Assembly: GCF_020907985.1 (NCBI RefSeq)
Contig: NZ_JAJJPA010000012.1
Coordinates: forward strand, 1-64,000
DNA: 64,000 nucleotides
Direction: 5' to 3'
Source: Kitasatospora humi
GTDB lineage: Bacteria; Actinomycetota; Actinomycetes; Streptomycetales; Streptomycetaceae
Below are positions 1 to 8,975 of the stretch, one piece after another; positions within the stretch are counted from its first letter, which is position 1; each line of letters begins with the position of its first letter. The notes beneath the pieces are model-generated. The model searched no databases. It was not told the DNA's origin and was given only the letters and a program-made list of their open reading frames with translations. The position numbers and the translations under genes were made by a program.

Positions 1-2097
1 CGTGGGCACGACGGCCCCCGGGGCAGCGGGGCCGACCGCCGCGACCTGCCCACCGTCGGACCCGCCAGCCGGAGCGGTGGCCGGAGCGCCGGCCGGAGCG
101 GTGGCGGGAGCGGCGTCGGGTGTGGGCACCGGTTCGGGGTGGGTGGTGAGGACATTGGCGATGCGCAGGCCCGCGCAGGCGGCTGCGGTCGCGGCCAGGT
201 AGTGGTCGAGCATCCGGTCCATCGCCGCCTCCCGCTGGTCGCAGCCGAGTTCGGCGGCCAGGTTGGCGCTGTAGAGGCGGACCAGGTCGTGCCGGGCGAA
301 CAGCCCCGGGGCGGTCTCCTCGACCAGGTGGGCGGCGTCCAGCTGGGACAGCAGGGCGCGGGCCTCGGTGAGCCGGACGTCGGCGAGCACGGCGGCGGCG
401 TGCGGGTCGATCACCGCGCCCGGATGCAGCCCCAGGTAGCCGAAGAACCGCTCGGCAGGGGCCTCCAGGGCGCGCCGGGTGAGGTTGAGGGTGGTCGCGA
501 TGCCGAGTGACCCGCCACCGGCGGTGCTCAGCGCGGCGAGCCGTGACTGCTCGTCGGAGATCTCCTCGGCCAGGTGGCGCAGCGACCAGTCGGGCCGGGC
601 GGCCAGCCGCGCGGCGGCCAGCCGCAGGGCCAGCGGCAGCCGGTCGCAGCGCTCGGCGATCTCGGCGGCGGCCTGCGGTTCGGCGTCGATCCGCTGGGGG
701 TCGAGGGCCCGGCGCAGCAGGTCGAGCGCCTCGGTGAGCGGCAGCACGTCGAGCGGCAGCGGGACCGCGCCGGCCTGGACCAGCAGGTCGCCGAGCCGGT
801 TGCGGCTGGTGATCACGGTGACCGGGGTGTCGTCGGCGGCGGGCAGCAGCGGGGCGAGCTGGGCGTAGTCGCGGGCGTTGTCGAGCACCACCAGGAGCTG
901 ACGTCCGGCCAGCAGTCGGCGGTAGCGGCAGGACCGGTCGTCCAGGGCTGCCGGCAGCTCCTCCTCGGGCATCCCGAGGGCGGTGAGGAACCCGGCCAGC
1001 ACCTCGGCCGGGTCGCGGGGTTCGGTCTCGTCGAAGCCGCGCAGGTCGGCGTAGAGCAGGCCGTCCGGGAACCGCTCCGCCACCTGGTGCGCCCAGTGCA
1101 GCACCAGGCTGGTCTTGCCGACCCCGGCCGGCCCGGTGACCAGCACCGGGTGTCGCTCGGTGCGCCCGGTCGCAGCGCCCGCCGGGCCCGCGGCACTCGC
1201 GGGGCCGGTGCCCGCGGCGTCGGCGATGGCCGCGTCGAGCTTGCTGAGCTCCGCTGCCCGGCCGGCGAAGCGTCGGTTGCGGCGCGGGAGTTGGGAGACC
1301 CTGGGCGGCTGGGCGGCGTCCGGGCGCGGCGCGGCGCGCAGCTCACCGGCGGCCGGCCGCGGTGGGGCGGCGTCCCCGGCGGTGAGCCGCTGGTGGGCGG
1401 CGCGGAGCACTGGGCCGGGGGTGGCGCCCAGCTCGACGGCCAGTCGCGCGACGGTCCGCCGATGCACCGTCAGCGCCTCCTCCCGGCGTCCGGCCTGCAC
1501 CAGGCAGTCCATCAGCTGCGCGGCGAGCTGCTCCCTGGTCGGGTCGGCGGCCAGTGCGCTGTCGAGCTCGTCGATCGCCTCGGTTCCCCGGCCGAGCCGG
1601 CAGAGGTGCTCACCGAGCCCCTGCAGCGCCCGTGTCCACAGCTCGACCAGGCGCGGCGCCTCGGTGCTGCGCAGCAGTTCGGAGCCGCAGTCGACCAGCG
1701 CCGGCCCGCGCCACAGTTCGAGTGCCCGGTGCAGCTGCGGCAGGGCGGCGTCACTGTCGGTGCCGGCGGCGCAGGCGCGGGCGCAGCACTGTTCGAAGCG
1801 GTGCACGTCGAGCTGGTCGGGGTCGCCGTCGAGCCGGTAGCCGACGTCCGTGGTGGTCAGGGTCAGGCGGTGGTCGAGCAGTCGGCGCAGCGCGGTGATG
1901 TGTCCGTGCAGTGCTGCTCGTGCGGTGGGTGGCGGGTTGCCCTCCCAGACGGTGTCGAGCAGCCGGGTGGTCGGCACGGTGCGGCCGAGTTCCAGGGCGA
2001 GGGTGCTCAGCACGGCCCGGCGCTTGGGCGCGCTCGGGGTGACCGCCGTGCCGTCGTCGGTCTGCACGGCGACCGGTCCCAGCAGGTTGATCCGCAT
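1..2097 (-). CDS. AfsR/SARP-family transcriptional regulator (3' end outside window)
   Basis: A large pathway-type regulator that should bind direct repeats upstream of target genes and be gated by an NTPase domain. Reading leftward from an ATG at 2097 the frame stays open to the window edge (699 codons). It begins MRINLLGPVAVQ, an OmpR-like winged helix typical of SARPs (about 1-95), followed by a BTAD helical domain (about 96-245) and an NB-ARC NTPase whose Walker A, GPAGVGKTS, lies near residue 320, with VVLDNA as Walker B. The last part is an Ala/Pro/Gly-rich linker. GGAGG sits about 5 nt before the ATG. It is divergent from a second gene of the same architecture. The target pathway cannot be told from the sequence, and the C-terminal sensor region is not visible. 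Confidence 0.85.
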   Translation of the reverse strand, partial: MRINLLGPVAVQTDDGTAVTPSAPKRRAVLSTLALELGRTVPTTRLLDTVWEGNPPPTARAALHGHITALRRLLDHRLTLTTTDVGYRLDGDPDQLDVHRFEQCCARACAAGTDSDAALPQLHRALELWRGPALVDCGSELLRSTEAPRLVELWTRALQGLGEHLCRLGRGTEAIDELDSALAADPTREQLAAQLMDCLVQAGRREEALTVHRRTVARLAVELGATPGPVLRAAHQRLTAGDAAPPRPAAGELRAAPRPDAAQPPRVSQLPRRNRRFAGRAAELSKLDAAIADAAGTGPASAAGPAGAATGRTERHPVLVTGPAGVGKTSLVLHWAHQVAERFPDGLLYADLRGFDETEPRDPAEVLAGFLTALGMPEEELPAALDDRSCRYRRLLAGRQLLVVLDNARDYAQLAPLLPAADDTPVTVITSRNRLGDLLVQAGAVPLPLDVLPLTEALDLLRRALDPQRIDAEPQAAAEIAERCDRLPLALRLAAARLAARPDWSLRHLAEEISDEQSRLAALSTAGGGSLGIATTLNLTRRALEAPAERFFGYLGLHPGAVIDPHAAAVLADVRLTEARALLSQLDAAHLVEETAPGLFARHDLVRLYSANLAAELGCDQREAAMDRMLDHYLAATAAACAGLRIANVLTTHPEPVPTPDAAPATAPAGAPATAPAGGSDGGQVAAVGPAAPGAVVPT

Positions 2098-2396
2098 CCG
2101 CACCTCCGCCACGAGAACCGGCCACGGGAAGCCGTCACGGCGTCACGACACCACCACGCCGACGAGGAGGACGGGCCGTCGGTGCCGATCGGTTGCCACG
2201 GCACCCCGCGGTGACCGGACGGAAGAATACGGCCGCGAGCGCCCGAAATCATCTGCCGGGGATGACTGGAACCGCATCACCGCAGGTCCAGGCGTAAACC
2301 AGACCGTTCAGATCACCTGTGGTGGGCATCCTGGGCCGGTCTACACTGCTCGGACGAAGCAGCCCGGCACCGGGACATGCGCAAGGTGGGGAACAT
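2098..2396. promoter_or_regulatory. Divergent promoter region between two AfsR-type regulators
   Basis: About 300 bases without a convincing gene separate two divergently transcribed AfsR-type genes. The region must hold both promoters, and SARP proteins commonly bind direct heptamer repeats near promoters, so cross-regulation is possible. A TACACT hexamer at about 2342-2347 lies upstream of the rightward gene, but I could not fix a matched -35 element or a clear heptamer repeat by eye. Confidence 0.4.
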
Positions 2397-5225
2397 ATGG
2401 GGATCCGGCTCCTTGGACCGGTGGAGCTGCGGACCGCGGACGGGGGGTCGGCCGAGCTGGCCGGCGCCCAGCGGCGTGCGGTGCTGGCGCTGCTCGCCCT
2501 GCGGTCCGAGCGCGTGGTGCCGGTCGAGAGGTTCTTCGAGCTGCTCTGGGGCGACGAGCCGCCGGCCCGGGCCAGGGCGGCGCTGCAGGGCCATGTCGCG
2601 GCGCTGCGCAAGGTGCTGGCCGGTTCGCCGTTCGAGTTGCGCACCCGCGCCCCCGGGTACCTGCTGACCGGCGGTGCCGAGCTGATCGACGTGCGGCAGT
2701 TCGAGGCGCTGGCCGCGACCGCCGGCGAGGAGTCCGACGACGCCGCCGCGGTGTCGCTGCTCGAACAGGCGCTCGGCCTGTGGGGCGGGGCGGCGCTGGC
2801 CGATCTGCCGGACACCGAGCTCCGCCGGGCCCTGGTGGGCCAGTTGGACGCGGCCCGGACCACGGTACTGACCGCCTGGGCCGAGCGGCGGCTGCGCCTG
2901 GGCAGTGCGGCGGTGGCGATTCCCGCGCTGGAGCAGAGCGTGCGGGCGAACGGGCTGCGCGAGCCGGTGGTGGCGCTGCTGATGCGTGCGCTCCAGCAGG
3001 CGGGGCGGCTTTCGGACGCCTTGGCGGTCTACCACCACGCCAGGGAGCGGCTGGCCGCGGAGCTGGGGGTGGTACCGGGGGCGCAGTTGCAGGCGGCGCT
3101 GGCCGAGGTGCTCGGCGGCGGGCCGGCCGACGGCCGGGTGCCCGAGCAGCGCCGCCGGCCGCCCTCGGAGGCGGGAGCTGCGCAGCCGGCCGCCGACGGC
3201 CCGTCAGCGGCCGAGGTTCCGGCCCCCGCCGTGCCGCGCCAGTTGCCCCGGCAGCCGGCCGGGTTCGTGGGGCGCTGCGCCGAGTCCGAGTGGCTGGACC
3301 GCGAGTGCGGTCCCGGGCGCACCGGCGACGGCCTGGCCCTGGTGGTCGGCCCGGCCGGGGCCGGCAAGAGCGCCACGGTGATCCGCTGGGCGCACGCCGT
3401 CGCCGACGGATTCCCGGACGGCCAGCTCTTCGTCGATCTGCGCGGCTTCGACCCCGCCGGGCCGGTGGACCCGGTGGAGGTGCTGGGCCAGTTCCTCAAG
3501 GCGCTCGGGGTGCCGGAGGCGGCGATCGCGCAGGACGGACCGGGCCGGGCGGCGCAGTACCGGGCCGCCACCGAGTCGCGCCGTCTGCTGGTGGTGCTGG
3601 ACAACGCCCGCAGCGCCGAGCAGGTGGCGGAGTTGCTGCCGGCCGGAGCGGCCGGCGCCGCCGTGGTGACCAGCCGCAACACCCTGGAGGACCTGGTGGT
3701 CACCGAGGGCGCCGCGCTGCTGCGGCTCACCGCCCTGCCCGGTGACGACGCGCTGCGGCTGCTGGAGCGCAGCCTGACGCCGGAGCGGGTGCGTGCCGAG
3801 GAGCCGGCCGCCCGGCGATTGACCGCGCTCTGCGACCAGTTGCCGCTCGCCCTGCGGATCGCCGCCTCCCGGCTGGCCGCCCGCCCCAACTGGACGATCG
3901 CCGACCTGGTCACCGAACTCTCCGACGAGCGCACCCGGTTGCTCACCCTGGACACCCACGGCGCGGTGAGCATCCGCACCGCGCTCTGGCTGACTTACCG
4001 TCACCTCTCCTTGACCGCTGGCCAGTTGCTCACCCTGCTGGCCGCCCATCCGGGCCGCGAGGTGGACGCCTATGCCGGCGCGGCACTGCTGGGCACCGAT
4101 CTGCCGACCGCCCGCGGCGCGCTCGGCGAGCTGGCCGCCTACCACCTGCTGAGCGAGAGCACCCCGGGCCGTTACAGTCGGCACGACCTGATCAGGCTGT
4201 TCGGCATGGAGCTCTTCGCCGACCAGCCGGACCAGGTGCGCCGGCGCAGCACCGAACGGCTGCTGGACTACTACCAGGAGGCGGTCCGGCACAGCGGCGA
4301 CCACGTGGACCCGGGGCAGGACGCCTACGGCCACCGGGCCCATCCGCCGCAGGCACTTCCGCAACCCGCCGACGCCCGGGCGGCGGTGACCTGGTTCATC
4401 GCCGAAGAGCCCACCATCCGGGCGCTGGTGGCGACCGCCGCCGACCAGGATCCGGAGCGGGCCTGGCGGTTGGCCCTGCAGGCGAGCGGGCTCTACTACG
4501 CGGCGAGCCGGCTGATCGACTGGCTCAGCTGCCTGCGCTCCGGCCTGCGGGCCGCCGAGCGGACCGGCCCGCAGTGGGCCGTCTCGATGCTGGAGTCCAC
4601 CATCGCCAACGCCCTGATCGGCGTCGAACGGATCACCGAGGCCGTCGAGTTGAGCACCGTCGCGATGAACCGCACCAGCGCCGCGGACGGCTTTCCGCAC
4701 GCCCGCGCCCGAACCACCCTGGCGCTGGCCGAGGTGGTGCTGGGCAACACCGCCGAGGCCGAGCAACTCGTCGACCGGGCACTGGAACTGGCTCGGCGCG
4801 GCGACCGCACCGAGCAGCTCGCCTCGGTGCTGAGCTATGCCGGCGCGGTGTCCGCGATGGCCGGCGACCCGACCACCGCGCTGGCCCGGGTCCGCGAGGC
4901 CCGGACCCTGCTCACCGACCATCCGGCCGCCACCATCCACGCCTGGTCGCTGATGACCGAGGCGCAGTCGCTCCAGGCGCTCGGCTGCCAGGAGGGCTCC
5001 GAGCGGGCTTGGATCCGGCTGCTGACCACCTGCCGGGAGGCCGGCTTCCTGCACCTGCACGCGATCGCCGAGCAGTCCTACGCCAACTTCCTGCTGGGGC
5101 TGGGCCGGGAGGCGGAAGCCGCCGAACATCTGCGCTCCGCCATCCTGCTGCACCGCTCGCACGGCCACCTGGCCGCCGCGGTCACCGACCTGCTGGCCAA
5201 GGTCGAGCAGTCGCTGGAGAGTTGA
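2397..5225 (+). CDS. AfsR/SARP-family regulator with NB-ARC and TPR region
   Basis: A full-length AfsR-type regulator of 942 residues. The N-terminus (MGIRLLGPVELR) is an OmpR-like DNA-binding domain, then BTAD to about 250, a Pro/Ala-rich linker, and an NB-ARC ATPase with Walker A GPAGAGKS at 318-325 and Walker B LLVVLDNA near 400. The C-terminal third is all-helical and Ala/Leu-rich as in TPR sensors. The ATG at 2397 is preferred over an in-frame start at 2319 because it follows AAGGTGGGG and starts exactly at the conserved domain. Proteins of this class respond to phosphorylation or ligands and switch on secondary metabolism or development in Streptomyces; which pathway this one controls is unknown. 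Confidence 0.85.
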   Translation: MGIRLLGPVELRTADGGSAELAGAQRRAVLALLALRSERVVPVERFFELLWGDEPPARARAALQGHVAALRKVLAGSPFELRTRAPGYLLTGGAELIDVRQFEALAATAGEESDDAAAVSLLEQALGLWGGAALADLPDTELRRALVGQLDAARTTVLTAWAERRLRLGSAAVAIPALEQSVRANGLREPVVALLMRALQQAGRLSDALAVYHHARERLAAELGVVPGAQLQAALAEVLGGGPADGRVPEQRRRPPSEAGAAQPAADGPSAAEVPAPAVPRQLPRQPAGFVGRCAESEWLDRECGPGRTGDGLALVVGPAGAGKSATVIRWAHAVADGFPDGQLFVDLRGFDPAGPVDPVEVLGQFLKALGVPEAAIAQDGPGRAAQYRAATESRRLLVVLDNARSAEQVAELLPAGAAGAAVVTSRNTLEDLVVTEGAALLRLTALPGDDALRLLERSLTPERVRAEEPAARRLTALCDQLPLALRIAASRLAARPNWTIADLVTELSDERTRLLTLDTHGAVSIRTALWLTYRHLSLTAGQLLTLLAAHPGREVDAYAGAALLGTDLPTARGALGELAAYHLLSESTPGRYSRHDLIRLFGMELFADQPDQVRRRSTERLLDYYQEAVRHSGDHVDPGQDAYGHRAHPPQALPQPADARAAVTWFIAEEPTIRALVATAADQDPERAWRLALQASGLYYAASRLIDWLSCLRSGLRAAERTGPQWAVSMLESTIANALIGVERITEAVELSTVAMNRTSAADGFPHARARTTLALAEVVLGNTAEAEQLVDRALELARRGDRTEQLASVLSYAGAVSAMAGDPTTALARVREARTLLTDHPAATIHAWSLMTEAQSLQALGCQEGSERAWIRLLTTCREAGFLHLHAIAEQSYANFLLGLGREAEAAEHLRSAILLHRSHGHLAAAVTDLLAKVEQSLES

Positions 5226-5252
5226 CGGGAGCGCAGGCCCGCAGGGCAGGGT

Positions 5253-5831
5253 TCAGGCCGCCGGGAGCGGCGTCAGCGCGTACTCGAGGTGGGTCGCCAA
5301 CACCGGCCGCAGCGCCCGGATCGCGTAGAAGTTGCGGGACTTGACGGTGCCCGGCGGCACCCCGAGGCGCTCGGCGGTCTCCGCCACCGAGCGGTCCTTC
5401 AGGTGCAGCTCCACCAGGACCTCACGGTGGTGCGGCTGCAGGCTTCCCAGGGCCACCTCGATGTCCCGGGCGGCCAGCACCCCCTCGTACGGGTCGTCCG
5501 GCAGCGGGCGGTCCTCCAGCATCTCGCCCGCCACCTCCTGGGCCCGGGCGGCCGCCATCCGGAAGTGGTCGATGGCGATCCGGCGGGCCACCGTGAAGAG
5601 CCACGGCCGGCTCAGCGCCGCACCGCGCGAGATCGACTCCGGATGCTGCCAGGCCCGCAGCAGGGTCTCCTGCAGGATGTCCTCGGCCTTTCCGCGGTCG
5701 CCGTTGGTCACCCGCAGCAGCGCGCGCAGCAGGTAGCCGCCGTGCAGGCGGTAGAGCTCGGCCAGGGTCTCCTGGTCGAGGGTGGGACGCGCCGACGGGG
5801 GCGGGAGCGGGGCGGCAGTTCGGTTGGTCAC
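5253..5831 (-). CDS. ECF-type RNA polymerase sigma factor
   Basis: A 192-residue extracytoplasmic-function sigma factor. Region 2 lies about residues 27-95 and includes the RAWQHPESI and ARRIAIDHFR segments expected for core binding and -10 recognition. Region 4 lies about 128-185 and contains the helix-turn-helix RSVAETAERLGVPPGTVKSR. The GTG at 5831 is chosen because GAAGAGG lies about 7 nt upstream and everything further upstream is low-complexity Arg/Gly. No anti-sigma gene is adjacent: the neighbour on one side is the convergent AfsR gene ending 27 bp away, and on the other an unrelated small gene. Its signal and regulon are therefore unclear. Confidence 0.88.
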   Translation of the reverse strand: MTNRTAAPLPPPSARPTLDQETLAELYRLHGGYLLRALLRVTNGDRGKAEDILQETLLRAWQHPESISRGAALSRPWLFTVARRIAIDHFRMAAARAQEVAGEMLEDRPLPDDPYEGVLAARDIEVALGSLQPHHREVLVELHLKDRSVAETAERLGVPPGTVKSRNFYAIRALRPVLATHLEYALTPLPAA

Positions 5832-5981
5832 GCACTTACCTCTTCGGTCCAGGCGGGTCTGCTGCTCGGGCAGGCCGTGTGGGCGGCCACGGCGAGATCG
5901 GGAGGGGAGACCCCGACCTCGCCGACGCCACCCTGCCGAGCCGCGCCAACGTGACACCAAGAACGGACCAATGCGAGCGGG

Positions 5982-6082
5982 GCGGCAGCCGTGCGCGGCA
6001 TTGGCGGGCGTCGTCAGCCCGCGGCAGCCGCGCGACATCGGCGGTCCGCGGCAGCCGCGCGCGGCTTTGGCGGTGTCGTCAG
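5982..6082. repeat. Three imperfect copies of a GCGGCAGCCGYGCG-type repeat
   Basis: Three imperfect direct copies start near 5982, 6021 and 6048. Each begins GCGGCAGCCG and continues into a TTGGCGG-like tail, and the first and third also end in GTCGTCAG. The last copy runs into the 3' end of the small gene at 6079. The repeats may mark local duplication or a transcription-end structure between two leftward genes. Confidence 0.6.
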
Positions 6083-6438
6083 GCCGCGCTCGCCAGCTGC
6101 CGGACCAGCTCCTGAACCCCCTCCTCGCCGTGCTGCTCGATCAGCACGGCCACCCAGTCGAGCAGCTCCGCGCGTTCCGCTCGGGACCAGTTCCGCACCG
6201 ACGGGTGCTCGTCGACCACCAGCGCCGCCGCCAGTGGGAGCAGCGCGGTCGACGGGGTGGGGCGGGGCCGGTCGGCCGTCGCACAGCCGGCCACCAGCCG
6301 GCGTGCCGCGGCGATCACCTCGGCGGCCGGCGCCTGGGGAACCTCCAGCGCGGGCACGCCGGGCAGCACCGGCGGCGGCTCCAGCAGCCAGTCCGCGATC
6401 AGCCGCCGCACCTCGGGTGACGACCCGTCGTCGGACAT
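6079..6438 (-). CDS. Hypothetical protein, 119 aa
   Basis: A small soluble, mostly helical protein that I do not recognise. Translation starts at the ATG at 6438 (MSDDGSSPEVRRLI), preceded by GAGGGAGCGG; an upstream in-frame start would add 23 Arg/Pro-rich residues without a ribosome-binding site. It has no membrane segment, no cysteine cluster and only one Cys. The C-terminal half is rich in Leu/Glu (ELLDWVAVLIEQHGEEG). It sits between the ECF sigma gene and a serine hydrolase, all leftward, but gaps of about 250-320 bp argue against a single operon. Confidence 0.6.
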   Translation of the reverse strand: MSDDGSSPEVRRLIADWLLEPPPVLPGVPALEVPQAPAAEVIAAARRLVAGCATADRPRPTPSTALLPLAAALVVDEHPSVRNWSRAERAELLDWVAVLIEQHGEEGVQELVRQLASAA

Positions 6439-6754
6439 CCGCTCCCTCTCTCCACGTACCGGCAGCGAGCTCTGCGTGCCATACCTAGGGACGGTACCGG
6501 GTGGCAACCGGGTTCAGCTGCCGATTCTCCACCTCCCCGGCACGTGGACGCGTCCCGCCCGGGAGCCGTGGGCCGGAGCCGAACGACCGGCCGGGGCGAG
6601 CAGCCCCGGAACGCCTGACCGGGAGCTCGCCGCCCTGGCGGCGGAGGCCGGCGGGCTGAGCCACCGGCCGACGGGCGCGGCGCAGCCGTGGGAACCCTGC
6701 GGCGCCGCGACGCCCGCCCCGACTGCCCTGGCGCTTGGCCGGCGCGCCCCGGGC
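6439..6754. other. Intergenic stretch, no gene seen
   Basis: 316 bases between two leftward genes. A short palindrome CGGTACCG lies near 6491 in the promoter region of the downstream leftward gene. The rest is GC-rich with open frames on both strands that lack ribosome-binding sites and recognisable sequence. Confidence 0.4.
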
Positions 6755-7291
6755 TCAGTCGAGCAGCCGGCCGAGCAGCTCCCGGCCGTACTCCCAGTCC
6801 CCCAGCTCCGACGCCGAGTTGAGGTGACCGTGGGCGCCGGCCACGACGAGCCGGGCGCCCCATGCGTCGGCGAACCGGCGGGACCGGTCGAGCGAGCACC
6901 ACGGGTCGTCGGAGCTGGCGACCACCAGGGCCGGGAACGGCAGCGGCTTCAACGGGATCGGGCAGAAGCCCGCCAGCTCGGCCACGCCCGCGCCCTCGAT
7001 GTCCGCCGGGGCCACCAGGAACGCCCCCGCGACCGCCGCCCCGGCCCGCCGCGCCGCCCAGTGCGCCACCAGGATGCAGCCGAGGCTGTGCGCGACCAGC
7101 ACCACCGGCTGCTCCTGGGCGGCCACCGCCGCGTCCAGGACGTCGACCCACTCCCCAAGCCGCGGGTGGTCCCAGTCCGCCTGCTCAACCCGCTGGAACG
7201 CCGGGTCGGCGGCCTCCCAGTGGCTCTGCCAGTGCTGGGGCCCGGAACCCTCGTAGCCGGGCAGGACGAGGAAACGCGGCTGTGCACTCAT
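6755..7291 (-). CDS. RBBP9/YdeN-family alpha/beta serine hydrolase
   Basis: A 178-residue single-domain alpha/beta hydrolase of the RBBP9/YdeN family, cytoplasmic serine esterases of unknown natural substrate. The nucleophile elbow is AHSLGC (Ser69), the acid lies in SSDDPW (Asp128 or 129) and the base in HGHLNS (His156). The opening LVLPGYEGSGPQHWQSHW is the family hallmark. The ATG at 7291 follows AGGAG. Length matches the family. Neighbours give no pathway clue. Confidence 0.88.
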   Translation of the reverse strand: MSAQPRFLVLPGYEGSGPQHWQSHWEAADPAFQRVEQADWDHPRLGEWVDVLDAAVAAQEQPVVLVAHSLGCILVAHWAARRAGAAVAGAFLVAPADIEGAGVAELAGFCPIPLKPLPFPALVVASSDDPWCSLDRSRRFADAWGARLVVAGAHGHLNSASELGDWEYGRELLGRLLD

Positions 7292-7441
7292 GGCGGGCTA
7301 CTCCTGTCGGGTCGGCGAACGCAGCGGAGTCTAGCCGCCGGCGCCTGCGCCGATGATCTTGCCGGGAGCGGTCTCAGCACAGCGCCCGCCCTGCGCTACT
7401 CTCGCGTCGGCAAGAGCTTCGGCGCACCCGAGGACACCCGC

Positions 7442-7540
7442 ATGCATCGATCGATCAAGTGGCCGCGAGCGTCGACGTTCGACTCCGCTGGGCCGGCCGC
7501 CCCGCACAAGCACCGCGCGGCCCCCGCGCCGCGCCGATGA
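7442..7540 (+). CDS. Possible 32-aa upstream ORF coupled to the DUF1990 gene
   Basis: An ATG at 7442 is preceded by GAGG at a 7-nt spacing and opens a 32-codon frame whose TGA overlaps the ATG of the next gene as ATGA. The downstream gene lacks its own ribosome-binding site, so this small ORF could deliver ribosomes to it by translational coupling. The peptide is basic (MHRSIKWPRASTF...) and resembles nothing I know. It could equally be chance. Confidence 0.35.
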   Translation: MHRSIKWPRASTFDSAGPAAPHKHRAAPAPRR

Positions 7541-8052
7541 GCGGGGCGGCGCTCGGCTACCCCGGGGTGGGGGCCACCAGGTCCGGTGAGCTCCCGGATG
7601 GCTACCGCCACCTGCTGGAGCGCTGCCAACTCGGCACAGGGCGGGCGGTGTTCGCGGCCGCCGGCGACTCGGTGCTCGGGTGGTCGATGCACCGGGCGGT
7701 AGGGGTCGGGGTGAGCGCGAGCGACGGCCGGGCGGCGCCGGGGGTGCGGGTGACGGTGCGACTGGGGCCGATCAGCGCGCCCTGCCAGGTGGTGTGGGCC
7801 GTGGCGGACGAGCGGCGGGCCGGGTTCGCGTACGGGACGCTGGCCGGACATCCCGAGTGCGGGGAGGAGGCGTTCCTGGTGGAACTCGCGGCCGACGGGC
7901 GGGTCTGGTTCACGGTGACCGCGTTCAGCCGCCCCGCCCTCTGGTACACCCGCGCGCTGGGGCCCCTGGTGCCCGTCTTCCAACGCGCCTATGCCCGCCG
8001 GTGCGGGCGCGTGCTGCGGCGACTGGTCAGCAGACCGCGCCCGGGGAACTGA
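7537..8052 (+). CDS. DUF1990-family protein
   Basis: A 171-residue protein whose start YPGVGATRSGELPDGY and conserved GRAVFAAAGDSVLGWSMHRA are characteristic of DUF1990 proteins, which are small beta-rich proteins of unknown function common in actinobacteria and plants. The ATG at 7537 fits the family start. A GTG at 7459 would add 26 residues of Pro/Arg-rich sequence and also lacks a ribosome-binding site. The start overlaps the end of a small upstream ORF. No enzymatic role is assignable. Confidence 0.78.
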   Translation: MSGAALGYPGVGATRSGELPDGYRHLLERCQLGTGRAVFAAAGDSVLGWSMHRAVGVGVSASDGRAAPGVRVTVRLGPISAPCQVVWAVADERRAGFAYGTLAGHPECGEEAFLVELAADGRVWFTVTAFSRPALWYTRALGPLVPVFQRAYARRCGRVLRRLVSRPRPGN

Positions 8053-8285
8053 CCCGCCCGGCCCGCACCTTGCCGACGAGCTCGGCCGGGTCGAGCCGGC
8101 CGGCCGACAGTGAGGCTTCGGCGAAGGCGCGAGCGGCGAGCGGCAAACGGCAAGCAGCGAGGGGCGACCGCCGCCCCACCGCGGCCGCCACCCCTGGCGG
8201 ACCCCAGCCATCGGTATTTCGCCTGCCGGCTCCCCTGCCACCGGCTAGGGTCGCAGACCACCGCCGATCCCCGGAGGAAGCACCC

Positions 8286-8816
8286 ATGACACCTGCCGCC
8301 GCAGCGGACGTCCGCATCGAGCCCTGGGCCGAGGAGGACCTCGGCCTGCTCCAACTGATCAACACCGAGGAGATGCGCAAGCACGTCGGCGGTCCGGAGG
8401 GTCCGGAGGCGCTGCTGGTGCGCCACCAGCGCTACTTGGAGTTCCCTCACCTCGGCACCGGGCAGATGTTCCGCATCGTCACGGGCCCGGAGGGCGCCAA
8501 GGCGGGCAGCGTCGGCTACCACTCCCGCCGCTGGCACGGCGAGCAGGTCTTCGAGATGGGCTGGAACGTGCTGCCCCCGTTCCAGGGGCGCGGCATCGCC
8601 GCCGTCGCGGCACGGCTGGCCGCCGAGCACGCGGCGGCCACCGGGCGGCACACCTGGCTGCACGCCTTCCCCTCGGTCGACAACCCGGCCTCCAACGCGG
8701 TCTGCCGCCGGGCCGGGTTCACCCTGATCGGCGAGACCGAGTTCGAGTACCCGCCCGGCCGTTTCATGCTCAGCAACGATTGGCGCGTCAACCTCGCCCA
8801 GCAGGACAGCCGTTGA
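8286..8816 (+). CDS. GNAT-family N-acetyltransferase
   Basis: A 176-residue GNAT acetyltransferase. The acetyl-CoA-binding motif A is visible as VLPPFQGRGIAAVAARLAAEHA around residues 97-118, and motif B as NPASNAVCRRAGF, typical of the RimJ/RimL-like branch. The ATG follows GGAGG at the right spacing. The acceptor (protein N-terminus, small amine or antibiotic) cannot be predicted. It is transcribed toward the exporter gene but separated by about 160 bp holding a palindromic operator, so it is probably a separate unit. Confidence 0.85.
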   Translation: MTPAAAADVRIEPWAEEDLGLLQLINTEEMRKHVGGPEGPEALLVRHQRYLEFPHLGTGQMFRIVTGPEGAKAGSVGYHSRRWHGEQVFEMGWNVLPPFQGRGIAAVAARLAAEHAAATGRHTWLHAFPSVDNPASNAVCRRAGFTLIGETEFEYPPGRFMLSNDWRVNLAQQDSR

Positions 8817-8892
8817 TGCCAGGCCAGGTGGTGTCGACAAACAACCGCTAGCTGACTGAGGGTCAGAAAGGACTGGCGCCCACTCACCTTCA

Positions 8893-8927
8893 CTTGTACG
8901 GTGTAGAACACTTCTACACCGTACAAG
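8893..8927. promoter_or_regulatory. 35-bp perfect palindrome upstream of DHA2 exporter (likely TetR-type operator)
   Basis: Two 16-bp arms, CTTGTACGGTGTAGAA and its exact reverse complement, flank a 3-bp spacer, 48 bp before the exporter start. Perfect arms of this length with a GTAC core suggest a binding site for a dimeric repressor. The TetR-type gene downstream of the exporter is the obvious candidate. A TTGTAC hexamer in the left arm could also serve as a -35 element, so binding would block transcription. Confidence 0.75.
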
Positions 8928-8975
8928 AGCGTGCGGCGGCACTGCCGTGCGCGGAATCAAGCCGGGGGCTCAGCC

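Noticed and set aside
574-2214. Long rightward open frame of about 546 codons
   Set aside because: It is antisense to the AfsR-type gene whose leftward frame has clear domain motifs; composition is Gly/Arg/Gln-rich with no recognised motif.
3204-5168. Leftward open frame of about 654 codons
   Set aside because: Antisense to the intact AfsR-type gene; no family features.
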